64,000 nucleotides of DNA, from positions 5,953,501 through 6,017,500 of the forward strand of contig NZ_CP108088.1 of NCBI RefSeq assembly GCF_036192275.1. The letters run 5' to 3'. The position numbers and the translations under genes were made by a program. Below, piece by piece: positions 42,665-49,731 of the stretch; position 1 is the stretch's first letter, and every line of letters begins with the position of its first letter. Source of the stretch: Streptomyces sp. NBC_00250 (lineage in GTDB: Bacteria > Actinomycetota > Actinomycetes > Streptomycetales > Streptomycetaceae). The notes beneath the pieces were generated by a model that was not told the origin of the DNA, did no database searches, and saw nothing but the letters and a program-made list of their open reading frames with translations.

Positions 42665-43879
42665 TCAGCGCGAGGTGTCGAAGACCTCGTCGCGCGTGGT
42701 GGCGAGGGCGCTTTCGAGGGCGCCGCGCAGCACGGGGCTCCGGCGCACGGCGGAGAGGACGAGCCGGGGTCGGGAAGGTGCGAGGTCGGCGAGTTCGGAC
42801 TGCACCCGCGCGCGCAGGGGTTCGCCGCCGGTGACGAGGGCGTCTCCGGACAGCACGATCAGTTCGGGGTCGAGGACGGCCACGAGGGAGGCGAGCCCGG
42901 TGGCGAGGCGCTCGGCGTACCGGTCGAGCAGCTCCGCGTACCGGGGGTCGTCGCCGTGCGCCTCGGCGGCGTGCGTGAGCAGCCCGGTCACCACCGGTAC
43001 GTACGGGTGGTCGGGGGTCTCGATCCCGGCGGCGCGGGCGATCCGGGGCACGGACTGGATGCCCGCGAGCTCCTGGAAGCCGCCGGAGTTGGCCTTGGTG
43101 ACCTGCCGTACGAGCGGGGTGCCGGGCACGGGCAGGAAGCCGAGTTCGCCGGCGCCCCCGGTGAAGCCGCGGTGCAGCCGCCCGCCGAGGACGAGGGCGG
43201 CGCCGAGGCCCCCCTCGTTCCACAGCAGGGCGAAGTCGTCGTGGCCCCGGGCGGCGCCCAGGCGCTGCTCGGCGACGGCGACGAGGTTGACGTCGTTCTC
43301 GTACTCGAACGGCATCGGCAGGACGGCGGCCAGCTCCTCCAGCAGGGTGGGGGAGTGCCAGCCGGGCAGGTGGGAGGCGTACCGCAGGCGCCCGGTGGCC
43401 GGGTCGAAGGCGCCGGGGGTGCCGATGACCAGGCGCCGGACGTCCTCGCGGTCGATCCCGGCCGCCTTGACGGCCCCGTCGAGGGCGTCGGTGACCTGGC
43501 GGACGACGCCGGAGGCGGCGCGGCCGGGGGTGCGGAGCTCGTACTCGCCGACGATCTCGCCCGTGATGTCGGCGACGGCGGCGTGGATGCGGTGCTGGTC
43601 GACGTCGAGTCCGGCGGCGTACGCGGCCCGCGCGTTGACCGAGTAGAGCTGGGCGTTCGGTCCGGGCCTGCCCGCGGTGGTGCCGGTGGCGACGACGAGC
43701 CCGGCCGCTTCGAGGCGGGCGAGCAGCTGGGAGGCGGTCGGCTTGGACAGGCCGGTGAGCTTGCCGATCCGGGTCCGCGAGAGCGGGCCGTGCTCAAGCA
43801 GCAGGTCGAGGGCGGCGCGGTCGTTCATGGCGCGCAGCACGCGAGGCGTGCCGGGGGTTCCCGGAGTCGTACCGGCCAT
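42665..43879 (-). CDS. csnR: ROK-family transcriptional repressor, CsnR-type
   Basis: 404 residues. N-terminal winged helix: LEHGPLSRTRIGKLTGLSKP, TASQLLARLEAAGLV; then a ROK sugar-kinase-like domain with LVIGTPGAFDP, YENDVNLVAVAEQ, NEGGLGAALVL and GGAGELGFLPV. The usual ROK Cys-rich zinc motif (CxCGxxGC) is absent; in its place is LVRQVTKANSGG, as in other CsnR-like regulators as far as I recall. First gene of the operon, 36 bp downstream of a perfect palindrome that overlaps the transcription start, so it very likely represses its own operon until a chitosan-derived sugar binds. In Streptomyces CsnR also controls chitosanase genes, none of which is in this window. Confidence 0.87.
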   Translation of the reverse strand: MAGTTPGTPGTPRVLRAMNDRAALDLLLEHGPLSRTRIGKLTGLSKPTASQLLARLEAAGLVVATGTTAGRPGPNAQLYSVNARAAYAAGLDVDQHRIHAAVADITGEIVGEYELRTPGRAASGVVRQVTDALDGAVKAAGIDREDVRRLVIGTPGAFDPATGRLRYASHLPGWHSPTLLEELAAVLPMPFEYENDVNLVAVAEQRLGAARGHDDFALLWNEGGLGAALVLGGRLHRGFTGGAGELGFLPVPGTPLVRQVTKANSGGFQELAGIQSVPRIARAAGIETPDHPYVPVVTGLLTHAAEAHGDDPRYAELLDRYAERLATGLASLVAVLDPELIVLSGDALVTGGEPLRARVQSELADLAPSRPRLVLSAVRRSPVLRGALESALATTRDEVFDTSR

Positions 43880-43914
43880 GAGGTCGCACCTGCCCTCGTA
43901 CGGTGAAGCACTGT

Positions 43915-43929
43915 TAGGAAAGTTTCCTA
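43915..43929 (-). promoter_or_regulatory. CsnR operator (perfect 15-bp palindrome)
   Basis: TAGGAAAGTTTCCTA, perfectly symmetric around 43922. It resembles the palindromic box known for CsnR-controlled chitosanase genes. It falls at about +7 to +21 from the promoter predicted at 43943-43972, so a bound repressor would block transcription. Confidence 0.8.
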
Positions 43930-43942
43930 TTCGGTGGGAAGG

Positions 43943-43972
43943 AAAATAAGGCGGCCGTCACGTAAGCGTCAA
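43943..43972 (-). promoter_or_regulatory. Promoter of the csn operon
   Basis: On the minus strand TTGACG (-35, 43967-43972), an 18-bp spacer and TATTTT (-10, 43943-43948): a near-consensus vegetative promoter, placed directly upstream of the CsnR operator. Confidence 0.75.
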
Positions 43973-43985
43973 TACCCGGGCACGC

Positions 43986-44031
43986 GAGACGCCCCCGAAG
44001 GCAACCAAAGCGTTACCTGCGGGGGCGTCTC
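43986..44031 (-). terminator. Long-loop hairpin between the MscS-type gene and the csn promoter
   Basis: GAGACGCCCCCG (43986-43997) pairs perfectly over 12 bp with CGGGGGCGTCTC (44020-44031) around a 22-nt loop. Its place 92 bp beyond the channel-gene stop fits a terminator that insulates the csn operon. Confidence 0.6.
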
Positions 44032-44122
44032 CACGCGCGCGTGCTTCTGCTCGTCCTCGTCCTCGTACGCGTCGTCCCCGTACGCTCGCGTGCTTCCGCT
44101 TGTCGTTCCCGTACGCGTGCCG

Positions 44123-45184
44123 CTACTTGGTGAGGTCCGTCCTCGGCAGCGGGGTCGCCGCAGCCGACTGCGGCGAGGTCGTCGAGGCGAAGGCCGAAGG
44201 CGCGGCCATGCCCGCGGTCGGATCGGCGGCCGACTCCTCGGCCTGCGCCGGGACCCCGCCCACGATCCGGATGCCGGCCTCGTCCAGGCCCCGCTTGATC
44301 CGCCAGCGCAGCTCGCGCTCCACGCCCAGCGCCTTGCCCGGCATCGTCTTCGCCGAGACGCGGACGGTCATCGAGTCGAGGAGCACCTCGCTCAGACCGA
44401 GCACCTCCACCGGACCCCACAGGCGCTCGTTCCACGGCTCCTCCTTCGCCATGGACTCCGCCGCCTCGACGATCACGGACTTCACCCGATCCAGGTCCTC
44501 CGTCGGCCGGACGGTCACGTCCACGCCCGCCGTCGCCCAGCCCTGGCTGAGGTTCCCTATCCGCTTGATCTCGCCGTTGCGCACGTACCAGATCTCGCCG
44601 TCCACGCCCCGCAGCTTCGTCACCCGCAGGCCGACCTCCACGACCTCGCCGGAGGCCACGCCCGCGTCGACCGAGTCACCGACGCCGTACTGGTCCTCCA
44701 GGATCATGAAGACGCCCGACAGGAAGTCCGTCACCAGGTTCCGGGCGCCGAAACCGATCGCCACACCGGCCACACCGGCCGAGGCGAGCAGCGGCGCCAG
44801 GTCGATCTTGAAGGCGCCCAGGATCATCAGCCCGGCCGTGCCCAGGATCAGGAACGACGCCACCGAACGCAGGACCGAGCCGATCGCCTCCGAGCGCTGC
44901 CGCCGCCGCTCGGTGTTGACGAGGAGACCGCCGAGGGCCGTCCCCTCCACCGCCTGGGCCGAGCGGTTCATCCGCTCGATCAGCTTCGTCAGGGCGCGCC
45001 GGACCGCCATCCGCAGGAGCAGCGCGACGATCAGGATCAGCAGGATGCGCAGGCCGGTGTTCAGCCAGGTGGACCAGTTCTGCTCCACCCAGCTCGCCGC
45101 GTTCGTGGCCTTCTCCGCCGCCTCGTCGAGGGTCACCGGAATGGGCTCGGGTTCGGTGGCAGCCGCTCGGGCGGACCAAAACAC
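44123..45184 (-). CDS. MscS-family mechanosensitive ion channel
   Basis: 353 residues from a GTG (45184) with GGAGG 7 nt upstream; an ATG six codons earlier overlaps that site. After an amphipathic N-terminus there are three membrane helices (TGLRILLILIVALLLRMAV, SVASFLILGTAGLMIL, LLASAGVAGVAIGFGARNLV); the third is the pore helix, followed by the beta domain FLSGVFMILEDQYGVGDSVD, RVTKLRGVDGEIWYVRNGEI and a C-terminal mixed domain. It ends with an Ala/Ser/Thr-rich tail. MscS channels open at raised membrane tension to release solutes on hypo-osmotic shock. Confidence 0.88.
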   Translation of the reverse strand: MFWSARAAATEPEPIPVTLDEAAEKATNAASWVEQNWSTWLNTGLRILLILIVALLLRMAVRRALTKLIERMNRSAQAVEGTALGGLLVNTERRRQRSEAIGSVLRSVASFLILGTAGLMILGAFKIDLAPLLASAGVAGVAIGFGARNLVTDFLSGVFMILEDQYGVGDSVDAGVASGEVVEVGLRVTKLRGVDGEIWYVRNGEIKRIGNLSQGWATAGVDVTVRPTEDLDRVKSVIVEAAESMAKEEPWNERLWGPVEVLGLSEVLLDSMTVRVSAKTMPGKALGVERELRWRIKRGLDEAGIRIVGGVPAQAEESAADPTAGMAAPSAFASTTSPQSAAATPLPRTDLTK

Positions 45185-45300
45185 GGGAGAACCTCCAGGC
45201 ATCGCGTACGCAGACCATCCACAGTAACGGGGCGTCGGACGTGGTCCCGTAGCCCTGTTCGAGGGAGAGACCGACCTCACCCGGGCAAAGAGAAGGAGAC

Positions 45301-45375
45301 ATGCCGATGTGGTCGAGAACACGCCGGGCCCGTCACCCCGATCCCGGTACGTGGTGGCGTTCCGACCAGGCATGA
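45301..45375 (+). CDS. Candidate short ORF (24 residues, three Trp) before the HNH gene
   Basis: ATG preceded by GAAGGAGAC, one of the better ribosome binding sites in the region, and ending in TGA 64 bp before the HNH gene. The peptide MPMWSRTRRA...TWWRSDQA is basic and holds three Trp. No terminator/antiterminator pair is visible, so a Trp attenuator is not supported. Could be a leader peptide; existence unproven. Confidence 0.3.
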   Translation: MPMWSRTRRARHPDPGTWWRSDQA

Positions 45376-45439
45376 GGAGAGACTGAGAGCAGTTCGTCCC
45401 GGCGCGAGCCACGCGCCGCCGGCGTCATAGGAGGCATCC

Positions 45440-46003
45440 GTGCCGCATGTCCTGGTCCTCAACGCGTCGTACGAGCCGCTCGGCGTCGTACCGCTCCGCC
45501 GCGCACTCGTCCTCGTCCTGGAGAACAAGGCTCTCTGCCTCGAGGAATCCGGCGCCTTCCTGCACAGCGAGACCCAAGTCGTCCCCGCGCCCAGCGTGGT
45601 GCGACTGAAGCGCTTCGTGCGGGTCCCCTACCGGGGGCCCGTTCCCTTGACCCGCAGAGCCCTCTTCGCCCGTGACGGCGGGCGCTGCATGTACTGCGGG
45701 GGTGTCGCGACCAGCGTCGACCACGTCATCCCGCGCAGCCGCGGGGGTACGCACGCCTGGGAGAACGTGGTGGCGGCCTGCCGCCGCTGCAACCACGTCA
45801 AGGCCGACCGGCACCTGCGCGAGATCGGCTGGCGGCTGCGCCACCAACCGGCCCCGCCGACCGGCCTGGCCTGGCGGATCATCGGGACCGGACACCGGGA
45901 CCCCCGCTGGCTGCCGTACCTCCAGCCGTACGGAGCCGAGGATGTGATGGCCCGGATCGACTCCGTCGCCGACGCCCCAGTGAGGGCGCTGACGACGGGT
46001 TGA
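45440..46003 (+). CDS. HNH endonuclease
   Basis: 187 residues from a GTG with TAGGAGG 6 nt upstream. The C-terminal half is an HNH domain: the zinc pair CMYC, SVDHVIPRSRGGTHAWENVV (catalytic His in VDHV, Asn in WENV) and CRRCNHVKADR. The N-terminal half (VLVLNASYEPLGVVPLRRAL) is the conserved domain found in a widespread actinobacterial single-gene HNH group with no known phage link. Cellular role is unknown; DNA repair or regulation has been suggested for relatives. Not beside a methylase or toxin. Confidence 0.9.
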   Translation: MPHVLVLNASYEPLGVVPLRRALVLVLENKALCLEESGAFLHSETQVVPAPSVVRLKRFVRVPYRGPVPLTRRALFARDGGRCMYCGGVATSVDHVIPRSRGGTHAWENVVAACRRCNHVKADRHLREIGWRLRHQPAPPTGLAWRIIGTGHRDPRWLPYLQPYGAEDVMARIDSVADAPVRALTTG

Positions 46004-46014
46004 GCCGGGCCTTT

Positions 46015-46047
46015 CGCGTACGCGCGCGGGACTGGCGCGCGTACGCG
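46015..46047. terminator. Bidirectional hairpin between HNH and GH84-like genes
   Basis: CGCGTACGCGCG (46015-46026) and CGCGCGTACGCG (46036-46047) form a perfect 12-bp stem with a 9-nt loop between two convergent genes. Confidence 0.75.
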
Positions 46048-46079
46048 GGGCGGGCACCGGCACGGGAGCGGCGGGCCCC

Positions 46080-49000
46080 TCAGGGGGCGGGCCGCTCTTC
46101 CGGCGTGCCCGTTCCCGGCGTGCCCGTTCCCGGCGTGCCCGTTCCCGGCGTGCCCGTCTCCGGTTCCGCCGGATCCGCGGCCGGCTCGCCGGTGGGCTCG
46201 TCCGCGGGCTTCTTCGGCGCGTCCTTCGGCGGGTCCTTCGGGGCCACCGCGTAGGTCTCCACCGACCAGAGCGAATAGCCGTACCGCGTCGCCCGCGTCT
46301 CCCCCTGCACCCGCAGGAAGCGGGTGTCCGCCGCGTCCATCCGGACCGACTCCCGGCCGCCCTTGCCGTCCGCGACCGTCGCCGCCGTGCGCCACACGCG
46401 CCCGTCGGCCGAGACCTGGACCCGGTAGCGGGAGGCGTACGCGTCCTGCCAGTGCAGCACCACCTGCCCTATCCGGGCCGGCTCGGGAAGCTCCAGCTGC
46501 CACCAGGCGCCGTCCTCCGCCGGGGAGGACCAGCGGGTGGCCGGATCGCCGTCCGCCGCCGAGGAGGCCGGGAAGTCCGCCGTCTCGTCGCCCGAGGAGG
46601 AGGCCGTCGCCGTCCGAGCCAGATCGGGGCCCGCCGTACGGGGGAAGGCCCGCACGGTCAGCACCCGCTCCTCGCCCGCGAAGGACACCGGCACCCGGTA
46701 CGTGCCCGCGGGCGCGTCCGGCGCCACCGACACCTCCAGGGGAACGGTCGTCCGCGCGCCGCGTTCGACCACCGCCTGCTTCGGCAGCGCGACCGCGATC
46801 CCCTTGGGGGCCTTCGCCGTCAGCGGCCCGCGCACCTCGCCCGCGCGCAGACCCGACAGTTCCACGTCCACCCGCTGGGCCGGGCCGCCGATCTCCGCGT
46901 CCGTCTCCGTACGCGCCAGGTCGAGCCCCGCGCGAGGCCCGTCCGCGAACCACGGCACCAGCGAACGCACCTCGGGCGCCGGACCTCCGCCGCTCCACAC
47001 CACCCGCAGCGCCTCGGCCCGCAGCCCGTCGAGTTCGGCCTGCGTCCAGCCGGACGCCGACAGCGGGCCGAGCGCCCGCCAGCCCTCGCCCGGGACGTAC
47101 GCCTCCACGCGCGCGTCGCCCACGGCCCCGGTACCCGGCTCCGTCATCACCGTCAGGGCCTCCACGGGCCGCGCCCGGTCGAGCCGCACGGTGTACGAGT
47201 CGGTGGCGCGGTCGGGACGGGCCGCCGGGGTCCGGTCGGCGCCGGTCCAGGCCTTCGCCCGCTCCACCGCGCGCGTGAGGAACGGGTCGAGCACCCCGGC
47301 GCCGACCGTCACCAGGCTCCCCTTCAGCTCCTTGCGCAGCTCTTCGAGGCGCAGCTGCGCCCGCCAGGCCGCCGCACCGTCACCGGCCGCCTGGGCGACC
47401 AGCATGTCGACCGCCGCCTCGCCCGCCCGGCCGTACCGGGAGAGCTGCTCCAGCCAGGGGCCGGTCTCGTCGTCGAGGGTGCCGCCGGCGGTGCCGGAGA
47501 GCCGGCCGGGTGCCTCGCGCATCACCGTGAACGCGGCCCGCAGCTCCCGTGCCGCCTCGTCCCGCCGGGCGTCCGTGCCGGTGCCCGCGCCCGTGCGGGA
47601 GGCCCAGAAGGCCGCCAGGAGCGGCTTCAGGTACGCCGATTCGGCCGCCGGGTCGAGGATCGAGGAGGCGCCGTTCCCGGCGAGCGCACGCAGCGCCTCG
47701 CGGGCCGCGGGCTCCGGGCCCGCGAGGTCGTCGACGGCCGCCTGCCAGGACTCCAGCGGCCGGTAGCCGCGCGGGTTCCAGGCGTAGTCGGCGGTGGTGA
47801 AGAGCGGGACGCGGGAGGCCGCGGGCTGCTCCATCGCGAGCGCGAGGAAGGCGACGGAGCCGGCGGCCACGGCCGGCTCCCGGCCCGTGGCGGGACCGAG
47901 GAACAGCCGGTCCTGCGCGTAGTCGTTGACCGGGTAGTTGTCCATGGTGACCAGCGGATGGCGCAGGGCGCCCCGGGCCGTGGCCAGTTCGCCGCCGGTG
48001 ATCGTGCGGGGCACGACGCCGACGCCGGTCCACGCCACCCGCACGTCCGTGTCGAGCGCCCGGGCGAGCTCCGTGCGGTACGCGGTGGTGCCGTCCTGGT
48101 AGTACTCCGTCGGCATCACCGTCAGCGGCTCGGCGTCCGGGTGCCGTTCGGCCAGGTGCCGGGCGACGGTGTTCGCCACGCGCGCGTGGGCGGCGGCCGC
48201 GGCCTCGGGACCGCGCCCGAAGGTGTCGGCGTCCCGGTCGCAGTGCCACTCGTCGTACGAGGCGTCCTGGAACTGGAGCTGGAAGGAGCGCACCCCGAGC
48301 TCCCACATCCCGTCCAGCTTCCGCGTCAGCGCCGCCATGTCACCCGCCGAGGACAGGCACATGGACTGGGCGGGCGCCACGGCCCAGCCGAGCGTCACGT
48401 GGTTGGCGCGGGCCCGCTCCGCGAGGGCGCGGAACTCGGCCTGCTGGGCGGCCGGGTAGGGCTCGCGCCACTGCGCCCCGCGGTACGGGTCGTCGCCGGG
48501 CGCGTACAGATAGCGGTTCTGCTTGGTCCGGCCCAGGAAGTCGATCTGGTCGAGCCGCTGTTCGGCGGTCCAAGGGGTCCCGTAGAACCCCTCGGTGATC
48601 CCGCGCTCGACCGTGCCCGGCCAGTCGCGCACGACGACCCCGGGGATCTCCCGGCCGGTGCCGAGGAGCTGACGCAGGGTCTGCACGGCGTGGAACAGGC
48701 CGTCCTCGCCCACCCCGTCCAGGACGACCGTGTCCCGGCCCTGGAGGCGGCCCGTGGCGAGCCGGTAGCCGCCGCGCGGCAGATCGATCCGGTCGGGCAC
48801 CCGCAGGGCGCTCAGTGCGTCCTCGGCGGCCTCGCCGGAGGGCCCGGCGACCCGGAAGAGCGGCCCCCGGCCCGGGAGCCCGGTGTGGACGGTCCGCACC
48901 CCGGCGGCCCGCAGCAGCTCGCGCAGGGCGGCGAGGGCGTACGGATCGGCGTCGGCGTCCGCGAGCAGCGTCACCTCGTCCCCGAGGTGTACGGCGGGCC

Positions 49001-49295
49001 CGGAGCCGGTCAGGGACTGAGGGCGCGGCCAGACGGCGGGCACGCGCGGGGTGGCGGCGTCCGCGGTGATGGCGGCGTCCGCGGTGGTGGGGGAGGGGGC
49101 CGTGGGCGTCGGGGTCGTCGGTGTGGCCGGGTCCGCCGGAGCGAGCGGTGCCCGCGGCGCCGTCGGGGCGAACGGGACCGCCTTCGGGACCGCCTGCGCC
49201 GAGCCCGGCACCGCGCCGCCGAGGAGGCCGCCGATGACGGCGGCGGCGACGGCCGTCGCGGTGCGCTTCCTGCGCCCGAGGTGCCCGAGGTGCAC
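46080..49295 (-). CDS. Secreted GH84-like beta-N-acetylglucosaminidase-domain protein with CBM32
   Basis: 1071 residues from a GTG with AAGGGAG 6 nt upstream. Signal peptide (VAAAVIGGLLGGAVPGSAQA), Pro/Thr/Ala linker, a GH20b-like N domain (VWPRPQSLTGSGPAVHLG, LFHAVQTLRQLLG), the NAGidase barrel (VERGITEGFYGTPWT, NRYLYAPGDDPYRG, TVMPTEYYQDG, VAWTGVGV, DNYPVNDYAQDRL), a helical domain, a beta domain, and a C-terminal F5/8-type CBM32 (WWQLELPEPARIGQVVLHW). At the catalytic pair, where GH84 enzymes have Asp-Asp, this protein has Gln343-Asp344 (LQFQDASYDEWHC). It ends in a repeat tail (GTPGTGTPGTG). Predicted to cut GlcNAc from glycans outside the cell, if the altered site is active. Confidence 0.87.
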   Translation of the reverse strand: MHLGHLGRRKRTATAVAAAVIGGLLGGAVPGSAQAVPKAVPFAPTAPRAPLAPADPATPTTPTPTAPSPTTADAAITADAATPRVPAVWPRPQSLTGSGPAVHLGDEVTLLADADADPYALAALRELLRAAGVRTVHTGLPGRGPLFRVAGPSGEAAEDALSALRVPDRIDLPRGGYRLATGRLQGRDTVVLDGVGEDGLFHAVQTLRQLLGTGREIPGVVVRDWPGTVERGITEGFYGTPWTAEQRLDQIDFLGRTKQNRYLYAPGDDPYRGAQWREPYPAAQQAEFRALAERARANHVTLGWAVAPAQSMCLSSAGDMAALTRKLDGMWELGVRSFQLQFQDASYDEWHCDRDADTFGRGPEAAAAAHARVANTVARHLAERHPDAEPLTVMPTEYYQDGTTAYRTELARALDTDVRVAWTGVGVVPRTITGGELATARGALRHPLVTMDNYPVNDYAQDRLFLGPATGREPAVAAGSVAFLALAMEQPAASRVPLFTTADYAWNPRGYRPLESWQAAVDDLAGPEPAAREALRALAGNGASSILDPAAESAYLKPLLAAFWASRTGAGTGTDARRDEAARELRAAFTVMREAPGRLSGTAGGTLDDETGPWLEQLSRYGRAGEAAVDMLVAQAAGDGAAAWRAQLRLEELRKELKGSLVTVGAGVLDPFLTRAVERAKAWTGADRTPAARPDRATDSYTVRLDRARPVEALTVMTEPGTGAVGDARVEAYVPGEGWRALGPLSASGWTQAELDGLRAEALRVVWSGGGPAPEVRSLVPWFADGPRAGLDLARTETDAEIGGPAQRVDVELSGLRAGEVRGPLTAKAPKGIAVALPKQAVVERGARTTVPLEVSVAPDAPAGTYRVPVSFAGEERVLTVRAFPRTAGPDLARTATASSSGDETADFPASSAADGDPATRWSSPAEDGAWWQLELPEPARIGQVVLHWQDAYASRYRVQVSADGRVWRTAATVADGKGGRESVRMDAADTRFLRVQGETRATRYGYSLWSVETYAVAPKDPPKDAPKKPADEPTGEPAADPAEPETGTPGTGTPGTGTPGTGTPEERPAP
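46101..46160. repeat. 15-bp tandem repeat (4 copies) in the C-terminal tail of the GH84-like gene
   Basis: CGGCGTGCCCGTTCC repeats at 46101, 46116, 46131 and 46146 (the last with two changes). In frame it encodes repeated G-T-P-G-T units, so copy-number change keeps the frame. Confidence 0.9.
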
Positions 49296-49426
49296 GGAGT
49301 CTCCCTTCGGCCGGGGCCGCCGGCCGCTCGCCTGTTTGGTCACGAGTGGGTCACGAGCCCACCACCCGTCGCACTGAGGTGTCAATGCACGTGGCCGATG
49401 TGTCGGCTTTGCCCGGCGAGCCGTCG

Positions 49427-49446
49427 GCGAGGTGACGTCACTTCGC
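49427..49446. promoter_or_regulatory. 20-bp near-perfect palindrome between the GH84-like gene and malQ unit
   Basis: GCGAgGTGACGTCACtTCGC: perfect GTGACGTCAC core (49432-49441) with matching GCGA/TCGC flanks and one mismatch pair. It lies in the divergent 237-bp intergenic region, so it could control either side. No cognate regulator is known to me. Confidence 0.5.
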
Positions 49447-49532
49447 CACTTTCCGCCGGTAAAACGAGGTGCGGTGGGTAGGGCTCAGTCGTTACCCAGG
49501 TCCCACCTGTCGAGACGAATCGGGAGACCCCC

Positions 49533-49730
49533 GTGACCACGACCGCCCACCACCTCGGACGGATACGGATTCCGCAGCAGCCCGCCCCGGCCGGCGAACC
49601 GCTGACCAGCGAACCGCCGCTCCCCGACGCCGCGCCCCTCACCAGCGAACCGCCCCTGACCGTGGCGGCCCCCCTCACCAGCGAACCCACCGCCCCAGGA
49701 AGTGCGGGCACGGAGTCCCCCGGAGTGTGA
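49533..49730 (+). CDS. Small repeat-containing ORF coupled to malQ
   Basis: 65 codons from a GTG with CGGGAG 5-6 nt upstream. The peptide contains three copies of a P-L-T-S-E-P motif (GEPLTSEPPLP, APLTSEPPLT, APLTSEPTAP) with Pro/Ala spacers. Its TGA is followed after 1 bp by the malQ GTG, and malQ has only the weak GGAG inside this ORF's last codons, so translation may be coupled. No hydrophobic segment or known domain. Could be a translational leader or a real small protein. Confidence 0.45.
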   Translation: MTTTAHHLGRIRIPQQPAPAGEPLTSEPPLPDAAPLTSEPPLTVAAPLTSEPTAPGSAGTESPGV

Positions 49731-49731
49731 A

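Noticed and set aside
45301..45439. Trp attenuator upstream of the HNH gene
   Set aside because: The short ORF is Trp-rich, but there is no alternative hairpin pair or T-run and the gene is not a tryptophan gene.
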